Shown here: one piece after another, positions 44,332 to 55,166 of the stretch
How positions within the stretch are numbered: the first letter of the stretch is position 1
Layout of the letters: each line of letters starts with the position of its first letter
DNA from: Aedes albopictus
Taxonomy: Eukaryota > Arthropoda > Insecta > Diptera > Culicidae
Direction: 5' to 3'
Assembly (NCBI RefSeq): GCF_035046485.1
Contig: NC_085137.1
Span: forward strand, 255,834,733-255,898,732
DNA length: 64,000 nt
Translations under genes and position numbers: made by a program
The notes under the pieces: model-generated
Databases searched by the model: none
Told to the model about the DNA's origin: nothing
What the model saw: only the letters and a program-made list of their open reading frames with translations

Positions 44332-44491
44332 AAAATCTTATGTACATAAAAGCCACGGGTATAAGCTTTCTGTTAAGTGGTAAAATTTTGTATTTTCACC
44401 TTATTTCATTGAAAAATTCAATTATTCATCAACAATGATTTTAATCTTTATTTGAACCATCGTATGTAATCATAATTTGAACCAATTTTAA

Positions 44492-44735
44492 GGACAAACG
44501 TCTTGAAATCCCGCTTCAAAAGTGCATCAGAACTTCAAACGCACAAATCTCAAGAAGCAAGCTTCAAACAATAGTGCATTTGATTATTCTGTTCTTGCTC
44601 ACTTATAATAAGCTTAAAATAAGAAGATCAGGTGTGCTGGTTTTGTTTACGAAGAGATTTGTGCGCTCAAAATCGTGAGTAGGTGCCAAAGTCGGCCATT
44701 GTGGCGGCCATTTTGGGATTCTAACAAGTCTGTCC
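44492..44735. mobile_element. TTAA-flanked MITE, 244 bp
   Basis: Second full copy of the 10893-11136 family in opposite orientation, flanked by TTAA at 44488-44491 and 44736-44739. Ends GGACAAACGTCTTGAAATCC and GGGATTCTAACAAGTCTGTCC-type. Confidence 0.8.
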
Positions 44736-45046
44736 TTAATCTTAATTTGAACTACTGGCGGCAGCAGCTCGAGCATTTCCCACAACAGCCAATTTCGTGC
44801 TGAACAATAGAAAAACACATGGATCTGCTAATTCCCATAACTATTTTTCATTAGGCAGTGGAATTTCAACTAAGAATGTTCTAAACTCTTCAGGAACTTG
44901 GGAACTAAATTTAGAATTTTTTCTTCCCCCGAGAGTAAACAAAACAACCACTAGCGCAGTCTGTAGGCCAATACTGGAAGCTCGCCCCCGTTTACTAGTT
45001 CAAATTTAGATTACAAATGGTTCAACTTAAGATAACATTCTCCAAG

Positions 45047-45298
45047 TAAGCTGTACCCGGCAAACTTTGTCTTGCCTACTGCGTTTTTTGACGTTTCAAG
45101 TCCCTAGCCAAGCCCAAGTCCCCGTTCAAAAAGTATGAAAACCCGATTTTCAAAAACTCGCAATTTCCCCATTTTTTGCCTCATAAACCTTCCTTGGGTG
45201 AAAACTAACAGAACAAAACTTAGACGACCCAAATCTGACCATCCGTTCGCAAGTTATGCGCGGTCCCACGTATGCCACTGCATTTTTATATATATAGA
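45047..45298 (-). mobile_element. Non-autonomous Helitron-like element
   Basis: Minus-strand copy of 36952-37206 with the same TCTATATATATAAAAATGC start and GGCAAGACAAAGTTTGCC hairpin. The terminal CTAG is mutated to CTTA. Confidence 0.75.
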
Positions 45299-45828
45299 TA
45301 ATGCGGAATATTATTCGGTTGGTCGATTCAACGATAATTAAGCTTTCATTTGACGTGTTCATATATTGCGTGTGATACAATGCATGCGCTGTACGAGTGC
45401 ACCGAAAATGTGCTTTCTCTGGGGGGAAATGGATGAAATCACAGTGATTTTTGAATTGCCTGTTTTCTATGACAAAAACGCCTTTTTCAATGCTTTTAAA
45501 AACCATGTTAACAGGTTTTATTGCGGAAAGCTGTTTAACATCTTTTTCGGGACAATATTTGCCTAAAAAGTACGTCGTTTTAATGAATTTCGAAATGGTT
45601 CAAATTAAGATTACAATTCGACTAGTTCAAAGTTTGATTTCTTACCGTACTATTGAGGAAAATCGGTTGGAAAAGTTTTTCAAAGTCCGGAAAAATTAAA
45701 AAAAAATACTTTTGAAAGGAAATTTTATAAGATATATTATGTAAAATTATCAAGATGTGGTTTTTCTACGTTCCAGACTTATGACCATGACCAATTTGTG
45801 GAAACTGTCCAAATGTGCTTCTTCTTCT

Positions 45829-46036
45829 TCTTTATGGCTCGACGTTCGCATTGGAACGTAGCCTGCTTCTCTTCAACTTAGTGTTCTAAGAGCACTTCCA
45901 CAGTTATTAATTGAATGACTTTCTTTGCCTGCCATTGTATGAATTTGTACATTTTGTGGTAAGTACAATGATACACTATGCCAAGGAAGTCGAGAAATTT
46001 TTCCCCACCGGAACGAAAATCGAACCCGCCGTCTCA
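45829..46036 (-). mobile_element. Feilai-related SINE, head-truncated
   Basis: Minus strand carries the B-box-like GGGTTCGATTTTCG and the Feilai-like body (AACACTAAGTTGAAGAGAAG) ending in an AAGAAGAAG tail. The A-box side is missing. Confidence 0.75.
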
Positions 46037-47324
46037 CTGTTGAGGAAAATTGGTTGGAAAAGTCAGAAAACTATTTAAGAAGTCCGGAAAAATTCTTATA
46101 AAAAAATTTTTGGAGGGGAAATACAGTCATTGCACAATTATGGGTCACACACAATTATTAGTAACTTTTCACTTTAATAGATAAATACTTATTATTTGCA
46201 AGCTTTTGTTAGCTATTATTATTTTTCGCACATAAGTTGATTTGTTTTGTGTCACTATACGTATCGCACACGGGATAATACATAAAAAATACATATTTTC
46301 AATATTTTTTTGTTCGGCACAAAACTAGCTGTCAAAGTAACGCTTCGATTATGAATAACGGACAGTGCGTGCGCTGCTTTCGTAAGCTCTGTAAAAGCGA
46401 GATTTTGTGATTTTCATGTGCGAAATGGTATCGTCACCAGAACAAAGGTATAATTTACGTTCTAAATGTAGAAATTCATGTGACTGCAGCTAATTAAAGC
46501 TTATTTCAGGCAAAATTTAAGTGACTCATTATTGTGCCAAGGAACACCGAAAATCACACAATTATGGGTCACTTTTTGTGCAGCATAATATTGACAGTTC
46601 TGCGTACATGGGCATTGCATACTTTTAGGCGTTTATCGGTGGTTGTGTCGGAGAATTTGTCCCAATTTTGAAAAATTGATTTCAAATCGTGAAAACACGC
46701 TTCGTTAAGAGGTTTGAGACCAGTTTTGGATTCTACTATAGTTGATCTATCGAGAATAAGTGACCATTCATTGAAAAAATAGACAAAACATTATTGTTGA
46801 GCCGATTTTTCTTGAGTGACCCATAATAGGCAGCAAATTGACCCATAATTGTTACACAGCCAATTTTGACCCATTATTGTGGTTTTCATTATTCAAAACA
46901 TTTTAGTAATTTTCACCGCCTAAAGTGAATTTTACAAGCATATTTTTATTTAAAACCATAAAAAGAGGTTTCAAAGAAGAGAATATAAAATGAAAATAAT
47001 GAAAGTGTTGTTTTTGTATGAACAACGATTCATATTATGAAATGGTTGTTCCTTGAGTGACCCATAATTGTGCAATGAGTGGAATTATCTCCGTTCCTGA
47101 GTTTTGACCGATTTTGTGCCAATTAATAATAGAGACGGTCGAAAATAAACCAACATCTGAACAATTTCCACAAAATTGATCATACTTCAGGAACGGAGGA
47201 AAAACACATGAAAATTTTACAGAATTTAGCTTATGTAATTGCGTTCCAAAAATATTTTTATAAGAATTTTTCCGGGCTTTCTTAATAGTTTTTCCGACTT
47301 TTCCAACCGATTTCCCTCAACAGT
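46037..47324. mobile_element. Foldback holding an inner MITE
   Basis: ACTGTTGAGGAAAATTGGTT at 46037 faces AACCGATTTCCCTCAACAGT ending 47324. The arms also share GTCCGGAAAAATTCTTATAA and its inverse. A related single arm lies at 45652-45705. The inner MITE is at 46124-47082. Confidence 0.65.
46124..47082. mobile_element. MITE with CATTGCACAATTATGGGTCAC ends
   Basis: CATTGCACAATTATGGGTCA at the left is inverted at the right (TGACCCATAATTGTGCAATG). Several extra copies of TGACCCATAATT lie inside (near 46816, 46840, 46868). No transposase. Confidence 0.7.
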
Positions 47325-47537
47325 GCAAAATTTTCGTGAAAACAATTTTCATTTTGTATTGCTGACAAATTTTGTTTACGATTTCGCAAAAAAAAAATCA
47401 TTGTGTTTACGATGCTTTGTTCATAAGTTATGATTTTTAAAAGTAAGTGTTGTCTGTGGAAAATGTTTGTTTTCCACTGGAGTTTTCCGAAAAATTAGGC
47501 AACCTTTATTTTTTTAAATTTAGTTTTTGTTCATATA

Positions 47538-48112
47538 CAGGTCGGACTCGATTATCCGGGTGACTCCAAAACTAGTTCACCCCGGATAATCGAATCATCC
47601 GGATAATCGAGCCATGCATCTTTTCTTTAATTTTTGATGCTCTTCAATCCAAAACTGTTCGTTAAACATAGAAGCTTACATACATGACGTTGTAGTGCCT
47701 AAACTTAACGTCAGGTATTATTATAAAGGTCCCATTAGACATGACAAATATTTGGCCAAACAAGCCCAACAAATGACCAACACAACGTAAATCATGGCAA
47801 CCTCGGATGAATGTCGGACTACCATGGTAAATATTTGTCATTATGACAAACAGTCTAATGGCCCCTTAACCATGTTTTTTAAAAATGAAATTTTAGCTGA
47901 AAAATGTGAAGAAATAAAAACTATTTTCAAATAGATCAAATTCAATTTTCAGGTGTTGTATATGATGTTTATCACATTTTTTGACATATTATAACCTTAA
48001 ATATTGTAAACAAACTTTTCCCCGGATAATCGAGCCATTTTTGCCGGATAATCGAGCCCCGGATAATTGGGCCCCCGGTTAATTGAACCCCCGGATAATC
48101 GGGTCCGACCTG
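47538..48112. mobile_element. pogo/Tigger-like MITE
   Basis: CAGGTCGGACTCGATTATCC at the left pairs with GGATAATCGGGTCCGACCTG at the right, flanked by TA. CAGGTCGGA...GATTATCCGG ends suit pogo-like Tc1/mariner elements. CCGGATAATCGAGCC motifs recur at both ends. Confidence 0.75.
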
Positions 48113-48627
48113 TATATATGAACCCTACCTGTGAAAAAAAATCATTAAAATCTGAGAACCTTCGTACCAATTTGTACGATAATAAAAAATCCCCATATAT
48201 TTTATCAATTTTTCTGAAACCCTATTTAGCTTCAAACTTATATAAACGCTAAGGAACACATCTACATATAATTCTGAAACACCCCTTCAGATCCAGAGAT
48301 CTCTTAAACTTCTGTTAAATTTTCTGAAACGCCTTGCAATGTTTTGAAACTCCTATAAATCGCCCGCTAAAGCTCTCCTGATGGCATCGAAGATCCCTAA
48401 AAATCTGAAATCAATTTGCATCCATTTTAAACGAATTTTTTGCCGTTACAAACTGAAATCTAAATGTAATTTTTTTACTCGGTGTTTGTTGTAAAACCAC
48501 CGACGAACCGACGTGACAGCTAGAACAAATAAATTCAAATTTGTTGTCCGCGACGCCATTATGAAAAATACCGCCACCTCCATAACGGTTCGCGTTGATT
48601 TGAAAGCTTAACACCAAACCCTGTGTG
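48113..48627. other. Unclassified AT-rich stretch
   Basis: No gene. CACCGACGAACCGACGTGAC near 48498 also occurs at 18859, so at least part is a dispersed repeat. Confidence 0.45.
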
Positions 48628-48692
48628 TAGAGGTGTGCGCCGATTTTTCGGCGGCGGTGGCGGCGGTGGCGGCGGCGTGAAACGGCGTGGTC
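48628..48692. repeat. CGG-rich segment after TAGAGGTGTGCGCCG
   Basis: GGCGGCGGTGGCGGCGG run following a motif shared with 7485 and 28922. Confidence 0.55.
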
Positions 48693-48879
48693 ATAATTTT
48701 TAATTTTTTGTTAATTCCGTTCATCAATATCAGTGTTTTACTTTTTAGTAACTCGCCATTTTGAAGATCCAATGACATGTTTATAGCTACGGTTTAGTTA
48801 TTTTTTATTTTCACATGTTTTTTGAAAATTTATTGAAATAATTGTTATGGTGAATCAGCTGCCCAAAATATTATCCAGA

Positions 48880-49435
48880 ATGACCTTCTAAAGGAATTCC
48901 CGGAAGAAATTCTAGCTTGAGGAATTCCTGAATAAACTCTTTAAGGAATTCCCGGAGGAACTTCTAGAGTCATTCCTCTAGGAATTCATGGATGACCTTC
49001 TAAACGAATTTCCGAAAGAACATCTAAAAGAATTCCCTGACGGAACGTTTGGGGAAACTCCTGGAAGAATTCCGGAAACAAATCTTAGAAGAACTCTTAG
49101 AGAAATTTTCGGAGGAACTCTTAAAGGAATTTCCGGAGGAATTCTTAGGGGAATTACCGGTGGAACTCATAGAAGAATTCTCGGAGGAAATTCCGGGCAT
49201 TCCTTGTGCAACTCCCAGAAATATTTTTAGAGCAACTAGTAAAGTAATTGCCAACTGAACTTTTGGAGGAATTTGCGGAGGAACTCGTAGAGAAATCGCT
49301 GAAGAAATTCGAAAGGGAATTCAAGAAGGAACTCGTAGAGAAATTATCAGAGGTATTCATAGATGAGTCCTCGGACGAACTCTTAATGGATTTTCCGGAA
49401 GAATTTCTTGATGATTTCCCAGCCGGATTTATGGT
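48880..49435. repeat. GGAATTCC array, GA orientation
   Basis: Fairly well-kept units such as AAGGAATTCCCGGAGGAACT. The Glu/Leu/Phe-rich and Ser/Asn-rich frames on the two strands are repeat translations. Confidence 0.7.
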
Positions 49436-50054
49436 TTCTCGATGTTTAGGTGTCCACAAAACTGAATGCAGTAATGTGAGGAAACTCGTTCCACGTTGGG
49501 TAGATAGCAGTAGTTTTGGACTATGTATCTTTCAAAGTCGTTCTAGATAGTAAATTGAAGAATTTAGCACTAACATCGCCCACGTGGCCTAGAAATATCA
49601 AATACCGTGAGTTCGTTCGTAAACATTGAAATGAAGGCATATTGCTACCGCTTTGGATTGAAAAGCGCCGGTCAAAGAAGAGCAAATTTTGATTCGTCTG
49701 AGGTAAAATGCTTCAATTTTCAAGCGCTGGGCTTGATACTACGCATGATTGAAAAAAAAATCGAATCAAACGACCCATCACAATTTGCCAAAAACACAAA
49801 CACTTCAATTAATTTATTGGGTGATTTTTTTCTGTTTGGTGACAAGCACAGTCCCAAGCACCGTGCATAACGATTCGGACCTCGTTCGGGTTGAGCGCCA
49901 GGTGGTCCGGGGTCGGATAGTACGAACTCTCGACTTCCGGCAGAAGCGACTTCAAGAGGAGCTGCTACGGGTGCGGATCGTTTCGCATTTACAATGTACA
50001 TAGATCTACTTCTGCTCTCATGATATCTTTATGAAAAATAGCAAAGCAAAGCAA
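49436..50054 (+). other. Possible 3' end of a retroposon, otherwise unclassified
   Basis: An open frame ending near 50003 (RTLDFRQKRLQEELLRVRIV) has a coding look and is followed by GAAAAATAGCAAAGCAAAGC, which resembles a short tandem LINE tail. No motif identifies it. Confidence 0.3.
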
Positions 50055-50461
50055 CAGGATACTCAAAATAACTGGGATAGGTAAAATTTTCACTTTTCAA
50101 AAAATGTTCAACTCGCTGTAACTTTTCGAAAAGGGCATCAAATATTCTCAAATTTTTACTGTAAGTTCATCAACTAGTTGTATATCGGTGGTCAAAATTC
50201 GGAAAAGATCGAGTCATTCTACACGAAGTTATAAAGGTTCTAAAAAAAGGTATAATTATCCGATAGCCAACTTTGAGCTGTTATATCTCCGGATTCAATG
50301 AACCGAATGCAATGAAATTTTGATCATTTATGACTAATATAATGAACTTTGAAAAACAGTTTTCTTAATCTGAAATTATTAATAAGAAAAAAGTTATGAC
50401 GGTTTCATTTATTCTATGTTTTTTTAGTAAATTTATCTATTTTTCATATGCATCCCATTAC

Positions 50462-50852
50462 GAGAATCGCGCTACAATATTCGTTGGTCAGTCGGTTTCC
50501 ACGGTAGGGCGATGGAAGTGCGAGTGAAAAATCCGGGTTCAGAATCGCGCTACAATATTCGTTGGTCAGTCGGTTTTCTCGATAGGCAATGGAAGTGCGA
50601 GTGAAAAATCCGGGATCAGAATCGCGCTACAATATTCGTTGATCAGTCGATTTTCTCGGTAGAGCCATGCAAGCGCGAGTGTGGAATGCGGAATCAGATT
50701 AGCTTGAGAATTTTCGAATGGCAGACAATTTTCAGGTAAGAGTGATGGGGGTGCGAGTGAAAAATCCGGGATCAGAATCGCGCTACAATAATCGTAGATC
50801 AGTCGGTTTCCACGGTAGGGCGAAGGAAACGCGAGCACGGAATCCGGGATCA
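50462..50852 (+). repeat. Five tandem 78-bp monomers
   Basis: Monomers begin at 50464, 50542, 50619, 50697 and 50775 (GAATCGCGCTACAATATTCG; the fourth is diverged). Each ends near AAAATCCGGGATCA. Tandem 5' monomers are known as promoters of some LINEs. Confidence 0.85.
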
Positions 50853-51258
50853 GTGGTCATCGTGATCAAATAAATCATAATCGTGATGAAGACCGCGACG
50901 TGTATTTCCATATAACTAGTGGATCATATCACCTAACAGAGGTGGCTCCTAGATCCACACCTTACCCTACCCTACTAACCACCATTCCTTCCCGTGACAA
51001 CTGTGGGGATGCTGTGGATTCCACGGTTTCTAGTAGCAACGGTTGTCGAACTAACATTCCTTCCCTTTCCTGATGACCGTAAGGACGTGGCCAGCGCCGT
51101 TATTGACTTTAAATAGCTGAACTCTCGAATTGTGCACATTGAGAATGGTTAGCTAGTCCCAAGCTTTCACATTCATTGGCTCTCTGTGCAACTTCGATTG
51201 TTCTGGTCAATCACGGAGTAGCAACTACGATGTGTACGGTTATCTTTGCTTTGCTTTG
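50462..51258 (+). mobile_element. 797-bp retroposon with 25-bp target duplication
   Basis: An exact 25-bp direct repeat (50437-50461 and 51259-51283, containing TTTTCATATGCATCCC) brackets the insert, diagnostic of target-primed reverse transcription. It has five 5' monomers (50462-50852), an unclassified middle, and a 3' region with CGGAGTAGCAACTACGATGT ending in TTTGCTTTGCTTTG. No protein is encoded. Confidence 0.85.
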
Positions 51259-52162
51259 CTATTTTTCATATGCATCCCATTACTTTTTCAACTTAATGCC
51301 AGCTATATTGTTACTTCCTTTCAAAACATATTCATATTGAAGTCAATTAGAGGGAATATATATGTACTATAATTACTATCTCGAATTTTGAAACGATGAT
51401 GGAGTTTTGGATAAATTGGTGGTATATTAGAAAAATAATCCAATCGTAAGAATTTTCTTTCGTGTAAAGAATTTTAAGTTTAGTCAAAAGTTTTTGATAG
51501 CTCATTATATAAGTCATAAATGATCAAAATTTCATTGCATTCGGTTCATTGAATCCGGAGATATAACAGCTCAAAGTTGGCTATCGGATAATTATACCTT
51601 TTTCTAGAACCTTTATAACTTTGTGTAGAATGGCTAAATCTTTACCAAATTTTGACCACTGATACACAACTAGTTGATGAACTTACAGTAAAAAATTGAG
51701 AATATTTGATGCCCTTTTCGAAAAGTTACAGTGAGTTGGACATTTCTTGAAAAGTGAAAATTTACCTGTTACGACGCCGTAATAAGTTTGATAAGGGACA
51801 GTGAACAGGTCTAACTTTAAACAGCTCTAGTTTCATAGCATAGACCAACATGACAACCTACACGCTGTAGTAGTGGTAGGTTTGGAGTAGAGAAAGAGGA
51901 GAAAAAAAAACAGAAATGAGGGTATCGTTGAAATCGAGGGAAGAATACCCGAGCAGAGGAGAATATCAAACTAATAACTATCAAATCACATGATCTGTTT
52001 TTATATCTTGTTTTGTTATTATTAACTTATCAAGGCATTAGTTTTCCATAACATGTTTTGTTCGCCAATCTTATTTTGTTATGATCAAGCCATTGATGTA
52101 CACCCATAAAATAATATTTTAATCATTGGTTTTGTTATGGAACACATTTATTTATTATTATA

Positions 52163-52550
52163 CAGGGGGTGGCCAAAATGTTTGGGATAGGCAACTGTTT
52201 TTTCTTCAAAAAAAGTTCAACAAGTTATAACTTTTCATAGAGTGCATCGAAAATTCTCAAATTTTGACTGTTTGTCAACCTATTATATGTGCATCATTGG
52301 TACAAATTTTAACTTGATTAGTTAATCTTTTTCGCGAAGCTAGAACCATTCCCGTAAAACACATTTTTAGAGAACTTATTTTTGAACTTTCATGTCTTGG
52401 AAACCAGTGAATCGAATTTAATTAAAATTTAGACGTGATTAATTTTTAGTTTCGGTATCCAAAGATTTTCCACTTCTGTTCTCAAAATATCTATAATAAG
52501 ACATACATATAAGGCGATTTACTCTATTTGTAATTGCCATTTTATTACAA
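52163..52550 (+). mobile_element. Arm of a CAGGGGGTGGCCAAAATG element
   Basis: Starts CAGGGGGTGGCCAAAATGTT after TA and matches, inverted, 61160-61327 (TTTGACTGTTTGTCAAC, GTGCATCATTGGTACAAATT). The opposite end is not visible. A CACAGACAAACAGACGT end follows at 52564. Confidence 0.5.
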
Positions 52551-52831
52551 CGGTAGCGTGTTAGCACAGACAAACAGACGTAATACTAATCATTCCAATC
52601 GTACACCAATTTAATGGTCTATTTAGAAATTTGTTAGTTGGCCAACTGCCCCACCCGAGGCGCTCGTATCGTTTTTGTGGGTGGGGCACAGTAAGCAAAC
52701 CATGCTTTATATATCTTGTATTATTAGAAATTTTTTCATCTTGTATTTTTCGTTGTGTAATTTTCAATTGATTTTTATAATAACTAGCAATGACTATTGA
52801 TGTGCTTTAAATGCTTGTTTTGTTATTCATA

Positions 52832-53029
52832 TAGGATCTTATACCATTTGGGCAGGTGTCCCTTTTTTGAGCACTTGATGCTACAACTAAGTCAATTTCA
52901 AACCAATTGAGTTTTTGTATAGGGTTAGATACTGTACGTAGCTCATCGTGTGCCTAGGTATAAAATTGATTTAGTTACAGTGCCAAGTGCCAAAAATAGG
53001 TACACCTGCCCTAATGGTTCAAGACCCTA
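52832..53029. mobile_element. Foldback MITE with TAGGATCTT ends
   Basis: TAGGATCTTATACCATTTGG pairs with CTAATGGTTCAAGACCCTA; GGCAGGTGTCCC pairs with GGTACACCTGCC. The interior resembles 35023-35236. Confidence 0.7.
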
Positions 53030-53360
53030 GCATTATTACTTACTTTGTTATTAGTTTGATATCATCACTAATTTTGTTTTCGGATTGTTATCAATAACTT
53101 CAAAATAACAGCATTTGTTATTAAACTATTTCCCAAATTCATTGTTATTATGTTTTTATCGAACTTACAAAACATGTTATTAAATTGGTCTTCCAAGAAC
53201 ATTTTTTTGTTATGATTTTTGTTATTTTGCTGCTTATGACAGCCAAGTTTATAACATAATTTGTTATGTTAATAACATGAAAATGACTTATTTCATTACT
53301 CAGTTATTTTGCCAAAATAACACATTTTGTTATGCTGTTGTAATTCCCTTCTGCTCGGGT

Positions 53361-53955
53361 AGCGCCATCGCGATAAAAACAGTTAAATTCAGAAGAAAGC
53401 TCGTTCAGAAGTGCATTTTAATAGTTTTGTAATTTGTGTATTACGGTGAGCTAGAAGGCCCAAAGATCTGTTGAGCACTTTAACAAATGTTCGTAGGTAA
53501 GCAATTGATACTAAGTGATTAATGTGGGAGCAATGATGTTTACCAAAACACTTTCTTAGTCGCGGTCAATTTACTGCAGATACGCACCAGAGCAAAATAG
53601 GGGAGAAAGGTCAATTTGGACACAGTAAGTAGATGCAGAAAGAGAAATCCAAAAAGTGACTTACCTGAACATTTATGTGAACATCTTTATCCAATCCTCA
53701 TCCCTTTGTACAGGTAGGGTAAATGCGCCAAATATCGACTTGGCATAATTTGGAGAAGAAGTAGTGGGGAAGGAAACCACTTCTTGTAAGTATTTAGATT
53801 AAGTTAAATTAGAAATGTTGGAATAATTAGTGAAATAAATTTCAGTTTTAAGCGTTGCTGAAAACCAATCGGCTGCTTTGAAAATTGCGGTTTCCCTTCG
53901 GGAACATTACCTGTCCCAGTTATTTTGAGTATCCCCTGTAGGATGTTAAGTTTTT
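53361..53955. other. Unclassified stretch
   Basis: No gene or complete repeat seen apart from the short ACCTGTCCCAGTTATTTTGA remnant at 53914-53937. Confidence 0.45.
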
Positions 53956-54136
53956 CGCACCACGATGGCATAGCGAACGTTCATCTTCTTCGTTGGCCCT
54001 ATGAACCCCTAGGGATGCTCAGGGTACAAGAGAGAATCAGTGTCAAAAATATATTAATTTCGAAAAAGTCCTGATCCGAAGGGAAATCGAACCGTCACCC
54101 TTATCAAGTTTGAGCCTGTAGCTCGAAGCGATCGGA
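53956..54136 (-). mobile_element. Decayed tRNA-derived SINE
   Basis: Minus strand has the B-box-like GACGGTTCGATTTCCCTTCG followed by CAGGACTTTTTCG, as in the Feilai head-body junction. The rest is poorly preserved. Confidence 0.45.
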
Positions 54137-54222
54137 CGTACATCTGAGGCTGAGTGTCAGAGCTATTTTTTGTGGGTTTAGTTTCTTCGGAAACAATAGT
54201 GCACATCGTGGAAAGGGAAATC

Positions 54223-55166
54223 ATGGCCGCCAAAATGGAATACGCGCGGAAGAATACGGTCAAAGTTCGATTCGGAGATCAAGCCAGATCTCCATCCGAC
54301 AGCGATATGGTCACCTTTGTCGTAAGGGGCCTGGGGATAAAACCAGAACAAGTGTCACATCTTGACCATGATCCGTATAAAAAGTGCATAGTTATCAAGT
54401 TCATCAACGAAACGCTGATGAAAATATGTCTGGAACAGCACATCGGTGAAAAAGTGTTGGATATTCCAGTGGACAGGGTACTAAGGTCATGGTTACGGAC
54501 GGAAATGAGGAGGTTAAGTACGTACGTTTGTTTTACATCCCTCCGGAGGTTCCGGATAGGGAAGTCGCGGAGTTTATGAAAAAGTTTGGGGTAGTGAAGA
54601 AGATCGTCCACGAGAAACGTTCGATGGGATCGGGATTTAATTGCTTCTCCGGGGTGAGGGGCATCTATATGGATGTGAACAAGGAAGTACCCCCTCAAGT
54701 CTACATCTGCAACTACAGATGCCGTGTGTACTACTCTGGTATGAAATCTGGTACAAATCTGAACAGTCTAGTTGGTGCAAAGGAGGGCAAGGAAGGAAGG
54801 TTAGTTAACAATGCCGCCGGCGCTCAGCGTGGTGGTGATGCCAGCACAATGGGAGCTGCTGACAAGGTCATGGAGAGAGATACATCGAGATCGGAAGCTG
54901 TAGATGTGGATGCTGAGTCCGGTGATGCTAGTGGTTGGGTGAACGTGCATACCAAGGTCAACCGAAATGGGTCCTCGATTGTGAACAAAGGTTCATCCGA
55001 AGGTGCCTCTCAATCAGGTAAAAGCGAGAAGAGCGAGAATCTAGTGGCAGATGTATTGATAGGTAACACTTTTGCTGACCTATCCGAAGTTGATGATGAG
55101 AACGAGATATCTGATGTAGATCAGAAAAAAAGGAAGCTGAGTTCCCTTCTGAGTTTTGAAAAATGA
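54223..55166 (+). pseudogene. L1/Tx1-like ORF1 protein, frameshifted
   Basis: Likely RNA-binding ORF1 protein that packages element RNA. The start is chosen at MAAKMEYARKNTVKVRFG. The first part (FVVRGLGIKPEQVSHL) shifts frame near 54485 and continues as YVRLFYIPPEVPDREVAEFM, resembling an RRM-like fold. A zinc-knuckle cysteine series, common after such a domain, is not recognisable after VYICNYRCRVYYSG. The C-terminus is acidic and Ser-rich. ORF2 begins inside its stop codon. Confidence 0.6.

Larger units (their letters stand above)
44453..45640. repeat. Composite repeat with GTTCAAATTAAGATTAC motifs
   Basis: TTTGAACC/TAATC motifs at 44453-44490 and 44740-44755 face the inverse GTTCAAATTTAGATTAC and GGTTCAAATTAAGATTAC at 44998 and 45597. 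This looks like an older foldback broken by a TTAA MITE and a Helitron-like element. Confidence 0.4.
50055..51774. mobile_element. ITm-type MITE carrying a nested retroposon
   Basis: Left end CAGGATACTCAAAATAACTG and long arms match 61444-62364, including GAACCGAATGCAATGAAATT. The right end is cut after AAATTTACCTGTTACG. A 797-bp retroposed sequence occupies its middle. A 30-bp remnant of the same end is at 53914-53937. Confidence 0.75.
51948..53359. mobile_element. MITE with CCCGAGCAGA ends, rich in TTGTTAT
   Basis: CCCGAGCAGAGGAG and the inverse CTTCTGCTCGGG are flanked by TA. The arms are full of TTTTGTTAT and ATAACAAAA motifs. At least two other elements sit inside (52163 onward and 52832-53029). 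Confidence 0.65.

Noticed and set aside
50566..50838. 90-codon minus-strand protein with repeats
   Set aside because: A multiple-of-three monomer length (78) keeps one frame open by chance.
50462..50852. CRISPR-like regular repeats
   Set aside because: Monomers are contiguous 78-bp tandem units without spacers, inside a retroposon in an animal genome.
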